NCBI RefSeq assembly: GCF_030848805.1
Contig: NC_092366.1
Location: forward strand, 9,108,496 to 9,172,495
Length of the DNA: 64,000 bases
Source: Temnothorax longispinosus
Taxonomy: Eukaryota > Arthropoda > Insecta > Hymenoptera > Formicidae
Direction of reading: 5' to 3'
The notes below the pieces were generated by a model that was given only the letters and a program-made list of their open reading frames with translations, did no database searches and was not told where the DNA came from. Of the stretch, positions 1 through 11,439 are shown in pieces; the stretch's first letter is position 1; each line of letters begins with the position of its first letter. The translations under genes were made by a program, and so were the position numbers.

Positions 1-465
1 TGATGTATAATATTTTGATAAGTGTATCACACATAGAAAGAATATTTTGATATTAATTTTAAGTTTGTAAATAACGAATATAGACATTGTTACAAACGTA
101 GAATTTATCAACTTTTTATTAAAGAATTATATACTAAGCAAGAGAACGGTAGAATTAACTTTTTTATTCAAAGGAATTTTTAATTTACTTAACTTTAATT
201 TTAGAAGATCTGAAATATTTGTGAAGATTATTCATGAATATGTTATTATTCGTATAAAACTTGTCTAGATTTCTAGATTTTATTGAAAGGACACTTACTG
301 TTACTTAACATTTTTTTTATACGGACACACGTTAGCTTAAAAAATATATTTAGAGATAAAATACAAAAGAGTGTTAAGATAAGGTTATCGAAAAACGAAT
401 GTTTATGGGGAATTATATATTTTAAAGATATATCTATGTAAGAATATATTAGTATAAAATATCTT

Positions 466-501
<36 letters not shown>

Positions 502-2246
502 AATTTTTCTTAATATGACAAGGATTGTTTTTTGAAGTTTAACCAACTCATTTTTACTCTTATCTCTATTCTAGTTTCCATTTTCGCTTATAGCGTACTA
601 TGCATATATTATACTATATAGCTCAAGGACGTTCTCCGGTGGCAGTTGTGTTCAACTCAGACGCACGGAGTAATGATATGGTTGACAACTACTTCCGTGC
701 GCAAAAGTCTGAAACTCGTCTAGCCGCGCAGTTTTACTCGATCTGGCAAATTTTTGTTCTGTTTCCATTTCTCCAATACCAATCATAAATGAGTACGTCC
801 TACTTGTCTATTGAGCATTCTAAAAGTAAATAATAATGGATCATAAAGAAAAAAGATTAAATAACTTGATTTAAATAACGTTGCCCATAAGATCTTGACG
901 TTCTCTACTTAACCTATATGTCGCAGCGGTAGCAACGTTGTCAAGTCTCGCAGTGATCTCTCCCTCTCCCTGCTTCCGAGCAGACGAAAATTATGTCCGA
1001 TAGTGTTCTTTAGACGACTATTTCTCAAAAATAAATACCGCTTGCTATATCGAACTTTATTGTCATACGTTGCTAATAATATGAGGCATCTTATACTATT
1101 TTTTTCAAAAAAGTTTTAAGAAAACTGTACTTATTATTCATTAAAATGTCCGTGTCGAGAGAGCTCAACATAGGGATCCTGTGTTAAAAATCGGAACTTT
1201 GAAGCTGAATATCTCAAATTTTAGTACCGAAAGAGGCATTGAATAAAACGCCTACGTATAAAACGCGTTTAATTAAACATATACTGAAAGTTTAAGAAAA
1301 TTTCTAAGAAAACGATTTTGCGTAATTTTTGAGAATTTTTTTCAGGGGAACTATTGGAATTGACGGGTCGGGGTTTTTTGTAGTTAAAAATATACACTTT
1401 CAAGTATGTTTTAAATTTTTTTTATTAAAAAATGTTGCAAATTTACGGAGTACTGGGTCGTCTACGAAGTGCGGTAAAAAAAACGGTACCCAGCGGCGTT
1501 TCGTCAAAAATCATCTAAAACAAAAAAATCAAACAGGAAATGAAAATAGATACTATTATCTTTAGCGTATCGTAGCCGATTTTAAAAATACCGATTTTTT
1601 ACAAAATGGCTGGCGCTTCAACTCAACGTAGCGATTTTCAAGATTGTCTGTGCAGATCTGGTCATATATGTTTATATATTACTATGTATAACTATATATG
1701 GAGTGTAATCTGGTTTTTGACGGTTCAAATCAGACTATATCTGCTCAGATTGAACCAGATCTGTGATTGATCTTCATCAAAACAGTCCAGATCTGACTGT
1801 ATCTGTTTATTTAGATATAACCATATCTATACTCGAATATGATTCAAAATACACATTACATCTGACTATATCTGTCCAGATATAGGTCTAACTAAGGTTG
1901 TGTTTGATCGAAAACTGTTCAAGTCTGACGATATATCTGGTCATGTTTAAAACTGTAATAGATTAATGTTCGATGATATTCGTCTAATATAATATTTAAA
2001 TATTTAAACATGAATTTATATTTATACATAGCAAATTAAAGATATTCAATTAAATATTTTTGAAATTATTATATAAAAATAAATTATGATAAAGATATAA
2101 TTTGCAGAAGACAAAGTATTTCTTTATAAACAAAAAAATGTTAGTTATTTATTATAAAAGCATTTTTGTTCATTAATTCGCTTTATGTCTAAATACAAAA
2201 GACAATTATAGAAATATAAGTTATTTAGTACATTGTAAGCAAAAAC
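1..2246. other. AT-rich intergenic DNA
   Basis: No gene is supported here. The stretch holds a (TA)n microsatellite near 470-497, a slightly GC-richer island near 600-780, and scattered homopolymer runs. Short open frames at 600-788 and 1329-1565 lack recognisable protein features and splice context. At 1630-1950 the motif CAGATCTG / GACTATATCTG recurs several times in both orientations, which suggests a decayed inverted-repeat element. A stretch near 1165-1215 loosely resembles 38705-38750, inside the insertion in the Copia element. Confidence 0.6.
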
Positions 2247-4177
2247 ATGTCTGTTAAGTTAGCACCCTCCCCACAAAAAATCGGAATAACACATATACAG
2301 AAATTAAATGCTCTTTATGTGCTAATTATGTGCTCTATTCACGATTTTTGTGCTCGAGCGGTTTCGCGGGAAATCGCAATTGAAAGTGGGGATGCTGGCT
2401 TAAGTAAAAAACTCAATATGCTAGAATTATGTGCTTTCAAATGCCCCAAACGAAATTAGACTATCTGTAATAGTTTAAAAGATACACGCAAAAAAAGATC
2501 TATATACTACTGATATAAGAGTAAAGTATCATTTAAAATACAGAAACCAAATTATTCTTGTTTTAAAATGTTTCTTGATTAATGTGTTCTCGAAATATGC
2601 ACAATGAAATTTTCGTGCTCATCCTCTTCCACTGACCCGAATGTGAGCACCCCATACGTACAAGAGTAAAGTACCAGTTAAAATATAGATAGCGAATTGG
2701 TTTTAGTCTTAAAATGTTCCTTAATTTATGTGCTTTTAAAATATGTAGAATAAAAGTTTTGTGCTTATCCTCTTCAGCCGACAAACCTCCTTGAAAGTGA
2801 GCACCCCATATGTACGAGAGTAAAGTACCAGTTAAAATATAGATAGCAAATTGGTTTTAGTCTTAAAATGTTCCTTAATTTATGTGCTTTTAAAATATGT
2901 AGAATACAAGTTTTTTGCTTATCCCCTTCAGCCGACAAACCTCCTTGAAAGTGAACACCCCATAAGTACAAGAGTAAAGCACCAGTTAAAAAATAGGTAG
3001 CAAATTGGTTTTAGTCTTAAAATGTTCCTTAATTTATGTGCTTTTAAAATATGTAGAATAAAAGTTTTTTGCTTATCCCCTTCAGTCGACAAACCTCCTT
3101 GAAAGTGAGCACCCCATATGTACAATAGTAAAGTACCAGTTAAAATATAGATATATAGCGAATTGGTTTTAGTCTTAAAATGTTCCTTAATTTATGTGCT
3201 TTTAAAATATGTAGAATAAAAGTTTTGTGCTTATCCCCTTCAACCGACAAATCTCCTTGAAAGTGAGCACCTCATATGTACAAGAGTAAAATACCAGTTA
3301 AAATATAGATAGCGAATTGGTTTCAGTCTTAAAATGTTCCTTAATTTATGTGCTTTTAAAATATGTAAAATAAAAGTTTTGTGCTTATCCCCTTCTGCCG
3401 ACAAACCTCCTTGAAAGTGAGCACCCCATATGTACAAGAGTAAAGTACCAGTTAAAATATAGATAGCAAATTGGTTTTAGTCTTAAAATGTTCTTTAATT
3501 TATGTGCTTTTAAAATATGTACAATAAAAGTTTTGTGCTTATCCCCTTCAGCCGACAAATTTCCTTGAAAGTAAGCATCCCATACTTACAAGAATAAAGC
3601 ACCACTGCACGGAAATCTCATTGTGCATATTTTGAAAGCACATAAATTAAGGAACATTTTAAGACTAAAACCAATTTGCTGTCTATATTTTAACTGGTAC
3701 TTTACTCTTGTACGTATGGGGTGCTCACATTCGGGTCAGTGGAAGAGGATGAGCACGAAAATTTCATTGTGCATATTTCGAGAACACATTAATCAAGAAA
3801 CATTTTAAAACAAGAATTATTTTGTTTTCTGTATTTTAAATGATACTTTACTCTTATATCAGTAGTATATAGATCTTTTTTTGCGTGTATCTTTTAAACT
3901 ATTACAGATAGTCTAATTTTGTTTGAGGCATTTGAAAGCACATAAAAAGCACATAATTCTAGCATATTGAGTTTTTTACTTTATATGTAATTTTAATGAG
4001 TGGGGGTGCTAGTTTACGTTAAGCCAGCACCCCCACTTTCAATTGCGATTTCCCGCGAAACCGCTCGAGCACAAAAATCTTGAATAGAGCACATAATTAG
4101 CATATAAAGAGCACTTCATTTCTATATATGTGTTATTCCGATTTTTTGTGGAGGGGGTGCTATAAGTTAACAGACAT
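2247..4177. mobile_element. Foldback element with internal tandem repeat
   Basis: The ends are inverted copies of each other: the left starts ATGTCTGTTAAGTTAGCACC and the right ends with its near-complement. The arms run about 545 bp (2247 to ~2790 and ~3620 to 4177). The loop is made of further copies of a ~154 bp unit that also forms the inner edge of each arm. The right arm has about 50 extra bases near 3975-4025 carrying a small GGGGGTGCT/AGCACCCCC inverted repeat. No transposase is present, so it is non-autonomous. Open frames inside it are artefacts of the repeated unit. The structure fits foldback-type elements; the superfamily is not identified and no clear target duplication was found. 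Confidence 0.75.
2640..3610. repeat. ~154 bp tandem repeat, about 7 units
   Basis: The marker GAGTAAAGTACCAGTT, just after the near-invariant GCACCCCATATGTAC, recurs near 2665, 2818, 2974, 3127, 3283, 3437 and 3591, a spacing of 153-156 bp. Units differ by a few substitutions and one short TATA insertion. The array forms the centre of the foldback element. Confidence 0.8.
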
Positions 4178-4185
4178 AAAAAAAA

Positions 4186-4437
4186 CCCTTATAATGTGTT
4201 ATATGTTCATGTAAGAAGCGGTCTTATATGCTCATATATGAATTTTATCCGGATAAGATCTTATATGGTCATATATGATTATATAAGATTATATAAGGAC
4301 ATATAAAAAATATCTCTTATAGTGAGTTATATGCTCATATAAGAAGCTATTTTATTATATATGAATTTTAGCCTGATAAGAGTTTATATGGTCATATGAT
4401 TATATAAAATTATATATAAGGACATATACATATATTT
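4186..4437. repeat. Two tandem copies of a ~125 bp AT-rich unit
   Basis: The unit begins near TTATAATGTGTTATATG (4190) and again near TTATAGTGAGTTATATG (4317). It includes TTATATGGTCATAT and AAGGACATATA blocks in the same order in both copies. The related phrase ATCATATATAATCTTATAT recurs near 4695. It directly abuts the foldback element and may be older repeat DNA at its insertion site. Confidence 0.55.
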
Positions 4438-5575
4438 AAATAAGTTTTAGAAAATTGTTATATAATTTTAAATGTAATTTTTAAGCGTGCCACTTTATTA
4501 TAAGAGTGGACTTCACACAATATAACTGATACAAAAATTGTGTCGCTCCGAGACAGCGTCCCGCGAGAATAGCGCGAGACAGTGTCGTGTCTTTTTGATG
4601 CCGTTCTTATAACACTGTTTGTCTTTTAAATACGAAAAACAGATCACATCGAATGCCATCTATCGGATACTTTGAGATGCAATATTCTGATCTGATCATA
4701 TATAATCTTATATAACTATATCATTTCATTAAATTATAAGGTATGTTTGCAAAATAATACAATTAATATATTTGTTTATAAGAACTATAATATATATTGT
4801 ATAACAGTTTTTTTCACGAATTATTACTGGTAATTTCACTGTTTACGAAAATATTTAATAAAAATTAATAATGTCAATCAAAAAAATTAAGTATCTTATA
4901 CAAAATTAGAAAAAAAAACTTAAAATAACATAAGCAATGAAAAGTGCCGTTTTCGGTCGAAGCGGATCTTGATGCTTAATAATATTTCACAATCAATTAT
5001 TATTAAATACATGTTTTAGAGTTTTAAATTGGCATTGAGTGCCAATATGGACTTTGTCGGACTTAAAACGCAATTGTGTAAACTGAAACTAGAAATAATA
5101 TATTTCATATTAATTTGATATTGTCAAGTAAAATAATATACTAGAAAAATATTTATAACAGTTATACAAAGGCCGTAGCCGGATAAAAAGGGTCAATGTG
5201 CCTCCACACGGATCATGCTCATTTTTTTGCTGATTGCTATCAGTGTCACTTACAATTTAGTCAAATATTAGCCCTTAATATTGAACCGTTTTGCTGTAAA
5301 AAATAAAAATAAAAATTTCGAAAATAATTCATATCATTTGATCGGCTTAACTGATTTTTTGATGAAATTTTAATATTTGTAGATATCATTGAGACACATT
5401 TGTGAAAAATTCGGAAAAGGTTTCTGATGACGAAAACATTGATTTAAAAAATAAATATATGTTCTTGATTTTTTTAGTCCCGATATTGTTCTTGTTGTAG
5501 GAAAATGGGTAGATATGATGAGCGTTTTGTATAAATGTATATATCCCTTTTTAATATATCTTGTTTACAATAGTA
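4438..5575. other. AT-rich intergenic DNA
   Basis: No gene is seen. There is a slightly GC-rich patch around 4540-4640, and otherwise A/T runs without long open frames or clear repeats. Confidence 0.5.
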
Positions 5576-5753
5576 AAGCCCCGGACACACAAATCGACGG
5601 AAGACGTAAGACGTAAATCGTAAGGAAATCCACTAATCAGAGTCGACTATTCCCCTCTTCTTCCCTCTTAAAGAGGGGAATAGTCGACTCTGATTGGTGG
5701 ATTTTCTTACGCTTACGTTTTACGTCCTTACGGCATTTTATGTGTGAAGGCCT
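5576..5753. mobile_element. Palindromic MITE (~178 bp)
   Basis: The two halves are inverted copies. GAGTCGACTATTCCCCTCTT near 5640 pairs with AAGAGGGGAATAGTCGACTC near 5672. The outer parts (GTAAGACGTAAATCGTAAGG against CTTACG...TTTTACGTCCTTACG) pair as well. The spacer is about 10 bp. It has no coding capacity. Confidence 0.75.
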
Positions 5754-5939
5754 TAATCAGGGCGCGTACAACCACAGAAAAAAGGAGATAGCTAGAAGGG
5801 ATTCTTTTGATAGGGCAAAAATTATGTAAGATATAGATAGCACTATAGATGGCACAGGAGTGCCGCCTTTATATCATTTCCAACACTTTACAATTACGAA
5901 AAAATTTTTCTAGAATCTTGGAGTAGTTTTCTATCAGAC

Positions 5940-6165
5940 ATAATTTTTTGGAAGCAATAAAATGGATAGGCGGTACTTTTAAAAAATAAAGTATTCTTTT
6001 TTATTTTTTTAAAATATGATATGCTTTTGGTACAATTGCCATATATTTTATGTAGAATTTTGGGATAGTATTCTACAACAAGTGATTTTTTTGAACTAAT
6101 AAAATAGGTAGGCGGAAGTTTAAAAAAATAAAATATTGTTTTTAATTTTTTTAAATTAGGGGTAA
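5940..6165. repeat. Direct repeat pair with AATAGGTAGGCGG motif
   Basis: A ~75 bp block containing AATAAAATGGATAGGCGG (near 5956) recurs as AATAAAATAGGTAGGCGG (near 6098). Both are followed by an A-rich then T-rich tail. The copies lie about 143 bp apart. Confidence 0.5.
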
Positions 6166-6464
6166 AATTTGTCGGGAATGGTGGTGGTGGGGTTAATTTT
6201 TCGATACCGATTTTTTTTAAACCGGTTGCGTAGTTTTTTGTTATATTTTCGAAAATAATAATCGTAGAGTAATAAATAAGTTGTCATTCGATAGCTTATA
6301 TAGTTTCATTTTCTCTCTAAAGTCTATAAAGTCTCCAAAAGGGGTTACCGATTTCTATCTTAATCTTAAATTTCTATCTCTATGACTGATCTTTTCCGTA
6401 AATTTTGTGATATTAAGCTGAAATTTGTTTTTATAAGTTTCATTAAAGGTTATTGTTTTATAAA

Positions 6465-6745
6465 GTGTCATTAAAGAAATGTTGGTATTAAATTTAGTGA
6501 TGATTGGTGAAAAGGTTACCGATTTTTGTCTAAATAGAGTATAAGTTATACATGTATTCTTATATAAAGCGTCATTAAAGAAAGGTTGGTATTGAATTTG
6601 GCGAAAGATCGTTGAAGGAATGATCGATTTTTGATTTAAAAAATAGATAAGTTATATATGTAATCTTATATAGAGCATCATTAAAAAAAGGTTGGTATTG
6701 AATTTTCTAATGATCTGAGAAGAGGTTACCGATTTCTGCTTTTAA
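6465..6745. repeat. Degenerate ~107 bp tandem repeat, 3 units
   Basis: CATTAAAGAAAGGTTGGTAT occurs near 6470, 6571 and 6679. Each copy is followed by a GGTTACCGATTTCTG-like block and a TTATATATGTAATCTTATAT block. Earlier related fragments extend back to about 6340. Confidence 0.55.
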
Positions 6746-6984
6746 AATCATAAAAAATTTGCTAATATAATAAATAAAATGTGCAAATTAGAAATTTGCA
6801 CATTGCTTCCTCATCTTTTTACTTCGCATATAAAGTTTCCTCTATGAGGAAGCCAATCTATTATATGTTAATAATTTGGAAAAATTTCTCTTAGAGGAAA
6901 ATTTATGAGCAAAAAAAGTGGTATAATTTTTTAAGAAATAATACGTAATTTTTTGGGAAATAATAAGTATCTAATGTCCGACAG

Positions 6985-7110
6985 CGAGGTACTCATTCAT
7001 TAACGGACCAATTTTCTTGAAACCGGTGCAAAAATTTTTCTAATTTTTGGACAAACCAAATCTTAAAGAATTATATATAGAAAGTAGAATTTTCCGGGGA
7101 TTGAAATTTA
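6985..7110 (-). repeat. Isolated copy of the ~130 bp satellite
   Basis: It contains the blocks AAACCGGTGCAAAAATTTTT, CAAATCTTAAAGAATTATAT and GAATTTTCCGGGG. These are the reverse complement of the repeat unit of the array at 11440-12590 and also occur at 44110-44230. Confidence 0.55.
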
Positions 7111-7114
7111 TACT

Positions 7115-7598
7115 TAAGGCTCCTGGATGGTCAGCCGAGAACTCTGCGCTGACGGTGGCGATGTACCGTCGCGGCAGAAATCAGAACTATCTCCTCTCAC
7201 TCTCTCCAATGGATAATTCTGTCTTGTGACATGTTGACAACCTATTTTGTTGTGCGTGCTATTTCTTTATTATTCGCTCTGTGCTTGTGCTCTAACGTTT
7301 AACGTATTCGTGAAAGTCGTAAAGTAAGATTTGCATGCGGAAGAAGGTTTTCACCTCCTTTCAATAGTCGTTAAACAGCTGTTTTTCCCATATGTTTAGG
7401 CTTCGTTTTATGGCTGTTTGTTTATTGTCGAGAAAAAAGGGTAGTTTTCGGCCAATTTCGGAAGTGATCTGAAACGATCTATAGTGATGTTTTATTGAAA
7501 TGTCTTTTTATTTGAAAATGGCATGCACAACAAAATTGGGTGTTTTCCTTGCCTTGATAGTAAGAATCCAATATGGCCGCGGTGATCATCCAGGAGCC
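7115..7598. mobile_element. Short inverted-repeat element (~480 bp)
   Basis: Terminal inverted repeats of about 20 bp: AAGGCTCCTGGATGGTCAGC on the left, and on the right the near-complement of AAGGCTCCTGGATGATCACC. The interior has no significant open frame. The following 7600-7750 stretch repeats TGACGTCA / TGACATCA words in both orientations and may belong to another decayed element. Confidence 0.55.
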
Positions 7599-7768
7599 TT
7601 CCCAAGTAGAACAAATCAGTCACGAAAATATCAAAATGACATCATTTTGTAATCATTTTTTATGCGTCATCGTGACGTCAAAATGGCCCGTTAGGAGCAT
7701 ATAATCTTGACCTCATCTTGACATCAAGATGACGTAAAAATGACCTTTTTTTACAAAGCAGGTATAAT

Positions 7769-9778
7769 GGAGGCAGGGCAGTTAGGAAAGGTCTAATAGA
7801 GGTTCTAAATCAGGTCTGGAAGGAAGGAATCTTACCAAAGGACTGGAGGACCTCGATCATAGTCCCGCTACATAAAAGAGGGGACGAAAACATAGTAGGG
7901 AATTATAGAGGTATTTCTCTTTTATGCTCGGCTTACAAAATATATGCTGAAATTATCAGAGGAAGGTTAGAGGAATCTGTCGAGCAGAAAGGTTTGTTAC
8001 CAGAAAGCCAAGCCGGTTTTAGACGTGGTAGATCAACTATAGACAATATTTTTGTGCTGGATCATCTAACTCAGAAGGAAGAAAGGAAGGGTAGGAAAGG
8101 CAAAGTTTATGCACTCTTCGTGGACCTAAAGGCAGCTTTTGACAACGTTGAGAGAAGACAACTCTGGAAGATTCTTAGGGAAATGGGAATAGAAGAAGAG
8201 CTTATAGGAAAGTTAGAAAGGATTTACGAGATCACAAAGGTAGCGATTAGAACAAAGAAAGGCGTAACAAAGGAATTTTTTATAACAAAAGGAGTTAGAC
8301 AGGGCTGTGTTCTGAGCCCGCTTCTATTTAACCTGTATATTGCGGAGATTAGGAAAGCATTAGAAGTAAGAAACATAGGCAGCGTGCAATTAAGAGATGT
8401 AAGAGTGTGGTCGTTAGAGTATGCAGACGATATGGTATTTTTAGCAAAGAATAGGGATGCGATGCTAGATATGATGGATACAATTAGGAGATTTTTTAGG
8501 AAAAGAAAAATGACTTTATGTACGGATAAAACTAAGATGGTGGTGTTCAATAAGAAAGGTAGGGAAAAGGTAGAAAAATGGAAATGGGAGAATAAAGAAA
8601 TCGAAGAAGTCAAGACGTTTAAATATCTAGGGTTTGTATTTAGTAGGAATGGTAAATATACAGAGCATATTAAAGAGTTGTGTAGGAAAGATAGGATAGC
8701 GGCTAACAGGACGTGAGGGCTAGGGGAAAAATTTGTAGGAATGATTTTATTAGAAGAGGGATGTTATTTAGATATTTAGTTAGGAGCGTGATTTCATATG
8801 GGGTGGAATTATGGGGCTGGGAAGAAAAGAAAAATTTAGAAAAGATATTGTTGGATTACGCTAGATGGGTTTTCAAATTAAAGTTTTGCACGCCGAGATA
8901 TATAATGTCTAGAGAACTAGGGTTGAGCAAATTAAGGATAGGATGGGGAATTAGGGCTATGAAATTTGAGGATAAGGTCAGGGAAACAAATGAGGAAAGG
9001 TGGATTAAAAAGTGTTGGCTGGAGAAAGAAAGTAATGATTGGAACGATAGGTATGGTAAGGAAAGAGAGAAATATTTTAATAGGAACGGTTGGAGTGTTG
9101 TAGCGGTGGAAGCCTTGAGAAGGGAGGGGAGAAATTTAGGTAAAGAAATGTGGAAGAGGGATGAGAATGTACAGAGGCAGTTAGAGGAAAACAGGATTTT
9201 AGATGCAAGGTATAACAAGAAATATAAGGAGCTAAGTATAGATTTGGAAGGCCCAAGTTATTTAAAATTGGATAATTTAGACAGGCAGGGTCTCGGGGAT
9301 AGTATCAGAGCGTTGTTAAATTTAAGATGCGGGAACTTAGAATCAGGTAACAGGTATTGGCTAGATGAAGAGAAACAAATGTGTATTTTTTGTAACGAAG
9401 GCAAGGATAATATGAACCACTATGTTGAAGATTGCGTTAAGACAAAGGAATGGTTTACAGTATTAGGAAAGGATAGTAAAGAAAGGTTGGAAAAACTTTG
9501 GAATGATAAATTGGACACCACCAAAGCGAAGGTATTGTTGAAAGTTGTTAGGGAAAGGAATGCGAAAGAAAAAGAAGATAGATATAGAATGTCAATAGGC
9601 TGTGAGATAGGCTGTGAGGTTAGGAGATAGTGCAATAAGATATAATGGTATAATTTATAATAGGATTTTGGATATTTGTGTATGCGTGGATTGAATGCAA
9701 GTATGAGAGATTAAGGATTGATTGTAAACCAAGTCCACTTTCTGGCTGTATTGCTAAAGTTAATAAACATATATATAT
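7769..9778 (+). mobile_element. 5'-truncated LINE retrotransposon
   Basis: The element is flanked by a 16 bp direct repeat, ACAAAGCAGGTATAAT at 7753-7768 and ACAAAGTAGGTATAAT at 9779-9794, one mismatch apart. This is the footprint of target-primed insertion. The 5' end is cut off inside the reverse transcriptase, so the endonuclease and any ORF1 are missing. The 3' end is a short untranslated tail followed by a (TA)n run. The low divergence of the target repeat suggests a fairly recent insertion. Confidence 0.85.
7782..9630 (+). pseudogene. LINE reverse transcriptase, broken
   Basis: This is the polymerase and C-terminal part of a non-LTR retrotransposon protein. Readable blocks in order are GNYRGISLL (near 7900), QAGFRRGRSTIDNI, FVDLKAAFDNVER with the first catalytic Asp, GVRQGCVLSPLLFNLY, and LEYADDMVFL (near 8415) with the catalytic YADD box. 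KTFKYLGF follows in the thumb. The first open frame ends at a TGA at 8714-8716. Within about 20 bases the frame also shifts by one, near an A-run at 8727-8731, after which it stays open to 9630. The C-terminal part carries a CX2CX8HX4C knuckle (CIFCNEGKDNMNHYVEDC, near 9390), as in Jockey/R1/CR1-type LINEs. With a nonsense change, a shift and 5' truncation it is dead. The clade is not assigned. Confidence 0.9.
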
Positions 9779-9794
9779 ACAAAGTAGGTATAAT

Positions 9795-9964
9795 TGATGT
9801 TATACATTAGAAGTGTGGATTGGAGTAATATTAAATAAGCATAATAGAGGACAACATGTAAGGAATATAATTACATGTGAGACTTCTTTATTATATAAAA
9901 ATATGTCTTACAGAGACGAAGCAATTCTAAATCTTAAGAAAAATTAAATGTACTAATGCATGGT
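9795..9964. other. Short AT-rich spacer
   Basis: No gene or clear repeat is seen between the LINE target duplication and the next palindromic element. Confidence 0.5.
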
Positions 9965-10099
9965 TGCACCAACGTCGCATAACTTTAACCTTAGCTTAAT
10001 TCACTCTTAGTCTGTTTCTAAGGAAAACAGTTAGGCTAACTGTTCCCCTTAGAAAGAGACGAAGATTGAGTTGAACTGAAGTTATGCGACATTGGTGCA
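9965..10099. mobile_element. Palindromic MITE (~135 bp)
   Basis: The left end TGCACCAACGTCGCATAACT is mirrored by the right end AGTTATGCGACATTGGTGCA. The inner parts also pair imperfectly (CTAAGGAAAACAGTTAGGCT against CTGTTCCCCTTAGAAAGAG). It has no coding capacity. Confidence 0.75.
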
Positions 10100-10321
10100 T
10101 TTCGGCTTAATACAATTTGATAAAAAAACATAAAACATAAAACAAAATTATCTTTGGTAATCATTGAAGATTTTAAGAACAATTAAATGTACTAAATACG
10201 TGTACTAAAATGTACTATACATATAACACAAAATAACTTTTAGAACTTATCTAATACCTGAACAAAAATAATAGTTATTTGTGTAACAAGTGCTGTAAGA
10301 TGAAAATTCACGGGTGCGGAG

Positions 10322-10328
<7 letters not shown>

Positions 10329-10387
<59 letters not shown>
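10329..10387. repeat. (CT)n microsatellite
   Basis: An uninterrupted CT dinucleotide run of about 58 bp. Confidence 0.95.
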
Positions 10388-10392
<5 letters not shown>

Positions 10393-10599
10393 ATAATGTT
10401 CTCTTTTTGTCTTTTCCTTGCGATTTGTCTTTGATCGATTGCATAAAAAACTGTATCTTTTCTGTATGCTAACTCTTGATACACAAAATATAATCTATTT
10501 AATTTATTTAAAAATTTTTAAATATATATTTTATTAACATTTTAATTATTATATTATTTATTTATACAATTTTATAATTTTTTAATTTATAAATTTTCT

Positions 10600-11385
10600 C
10601 TGTATATTAAATTTTTTGTAAAACATTTTTTACTTCCTTCTATTAGATGTCCTTGATTGCTTAATTCAACAATCTTAATTTTTACACTTTCCTTTTTGGT
10701 TGCTCTAGAAAATGCCACATAAAGTTGACCATGAGCAAATACAGGATGTGGCAAATAAATCTCAACTTTTTCTAAACTTTGTCCTTGTGATTTATTGATT
10801 GTCATAGCAAATGACACTCGAATAGGAAACTGTCTTCGTTTAAACTTAAATGGCAGTTCCAAATCACTTGTAATTAAATCTATCCTTGGAATAAAGACAA
10901 TCTGTCCTCGAGCAGGACCAGTTAGAACCTCTGCATAAATTAGATTATTTTTCAAATTAGTAACAATAAATCTTGTGCTATTACAGAGTCCTTTTTTAGT
11001 ATTTAAATTTCTTAATAGGATTATTGTAGCACTGACTTTTATTTTAAGTCGATGAACTGGCATTCCAGAAGGTGTCAGAGAATTTAAAAACTCAGTTGGA
11101 AAATTCAATTGCTCTTGTGGATCATCACTTATAATAGAGTCAATTGAGAGATACTCTTTTTCTTCTCCTTCCATTAGACAAAGAATTAATTTTGAATGTA
11201 TCCTCATTCTTAGGACAAAGAATCGTTCGATCTGGATTTTCTTTAATCTGTTCCATGGTGATTCTATCACCAAAAATATCAGCAATAAGAGATTCTTTTG
11301 ATATAAAATTCTGGGGAATGTCAATTGTATCGAGATGTAGTCCATCCGTATTTGATAATTTATCACCTATATATAAGGAGTGATT
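10600..11385 (-). pseudogene. Helitron helicase C-terminal fragment
   Basis: On the minus strand this encodes the end of a PIF1-like Rep-helicase from a Helitron rolling-circle transposon. Visible motifs are GLCNSTR, TGPARGQIVFIPRI, the helicase block FAMTINKSQGQSLEKV (near 10790), and LYVAFSRAT near the C-terminus. The upstream part (11385 to ~11180), with a D-IPQNF region and an ILCPKN block, lies in a different frame from the remainder. There is therefore a frameshift near 11170, inside GGAGAAGAAAAAG-like sequence. The replication initiator domain and most helicase motifs are absent, so the element is a non-functional remnant. The opposite-strand frame at 11144-11383 is a shadow. Confidence 0.85.
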
Positions 11386-11439
11386 TTAGCAAATATTAGG
11401 CTTAATGAATAAATTATATGTGTGCGCGCGTGTATGTGT

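Noticed and set aside
2640..3610. Regular ~154 bp repeats that could suggest a CRISPR-like array
   Set aside because: The whole unit is repeated with no variable spacers, the organism is eukaryotic, and the array is the loop of an inverted-repeat element.
8224..9218. Antisense open frames of 120-129 codons under the LINE
   Set aside because: They are shadows of the reverse transcriptase reading frame, which has clear motifs on the plus strand.
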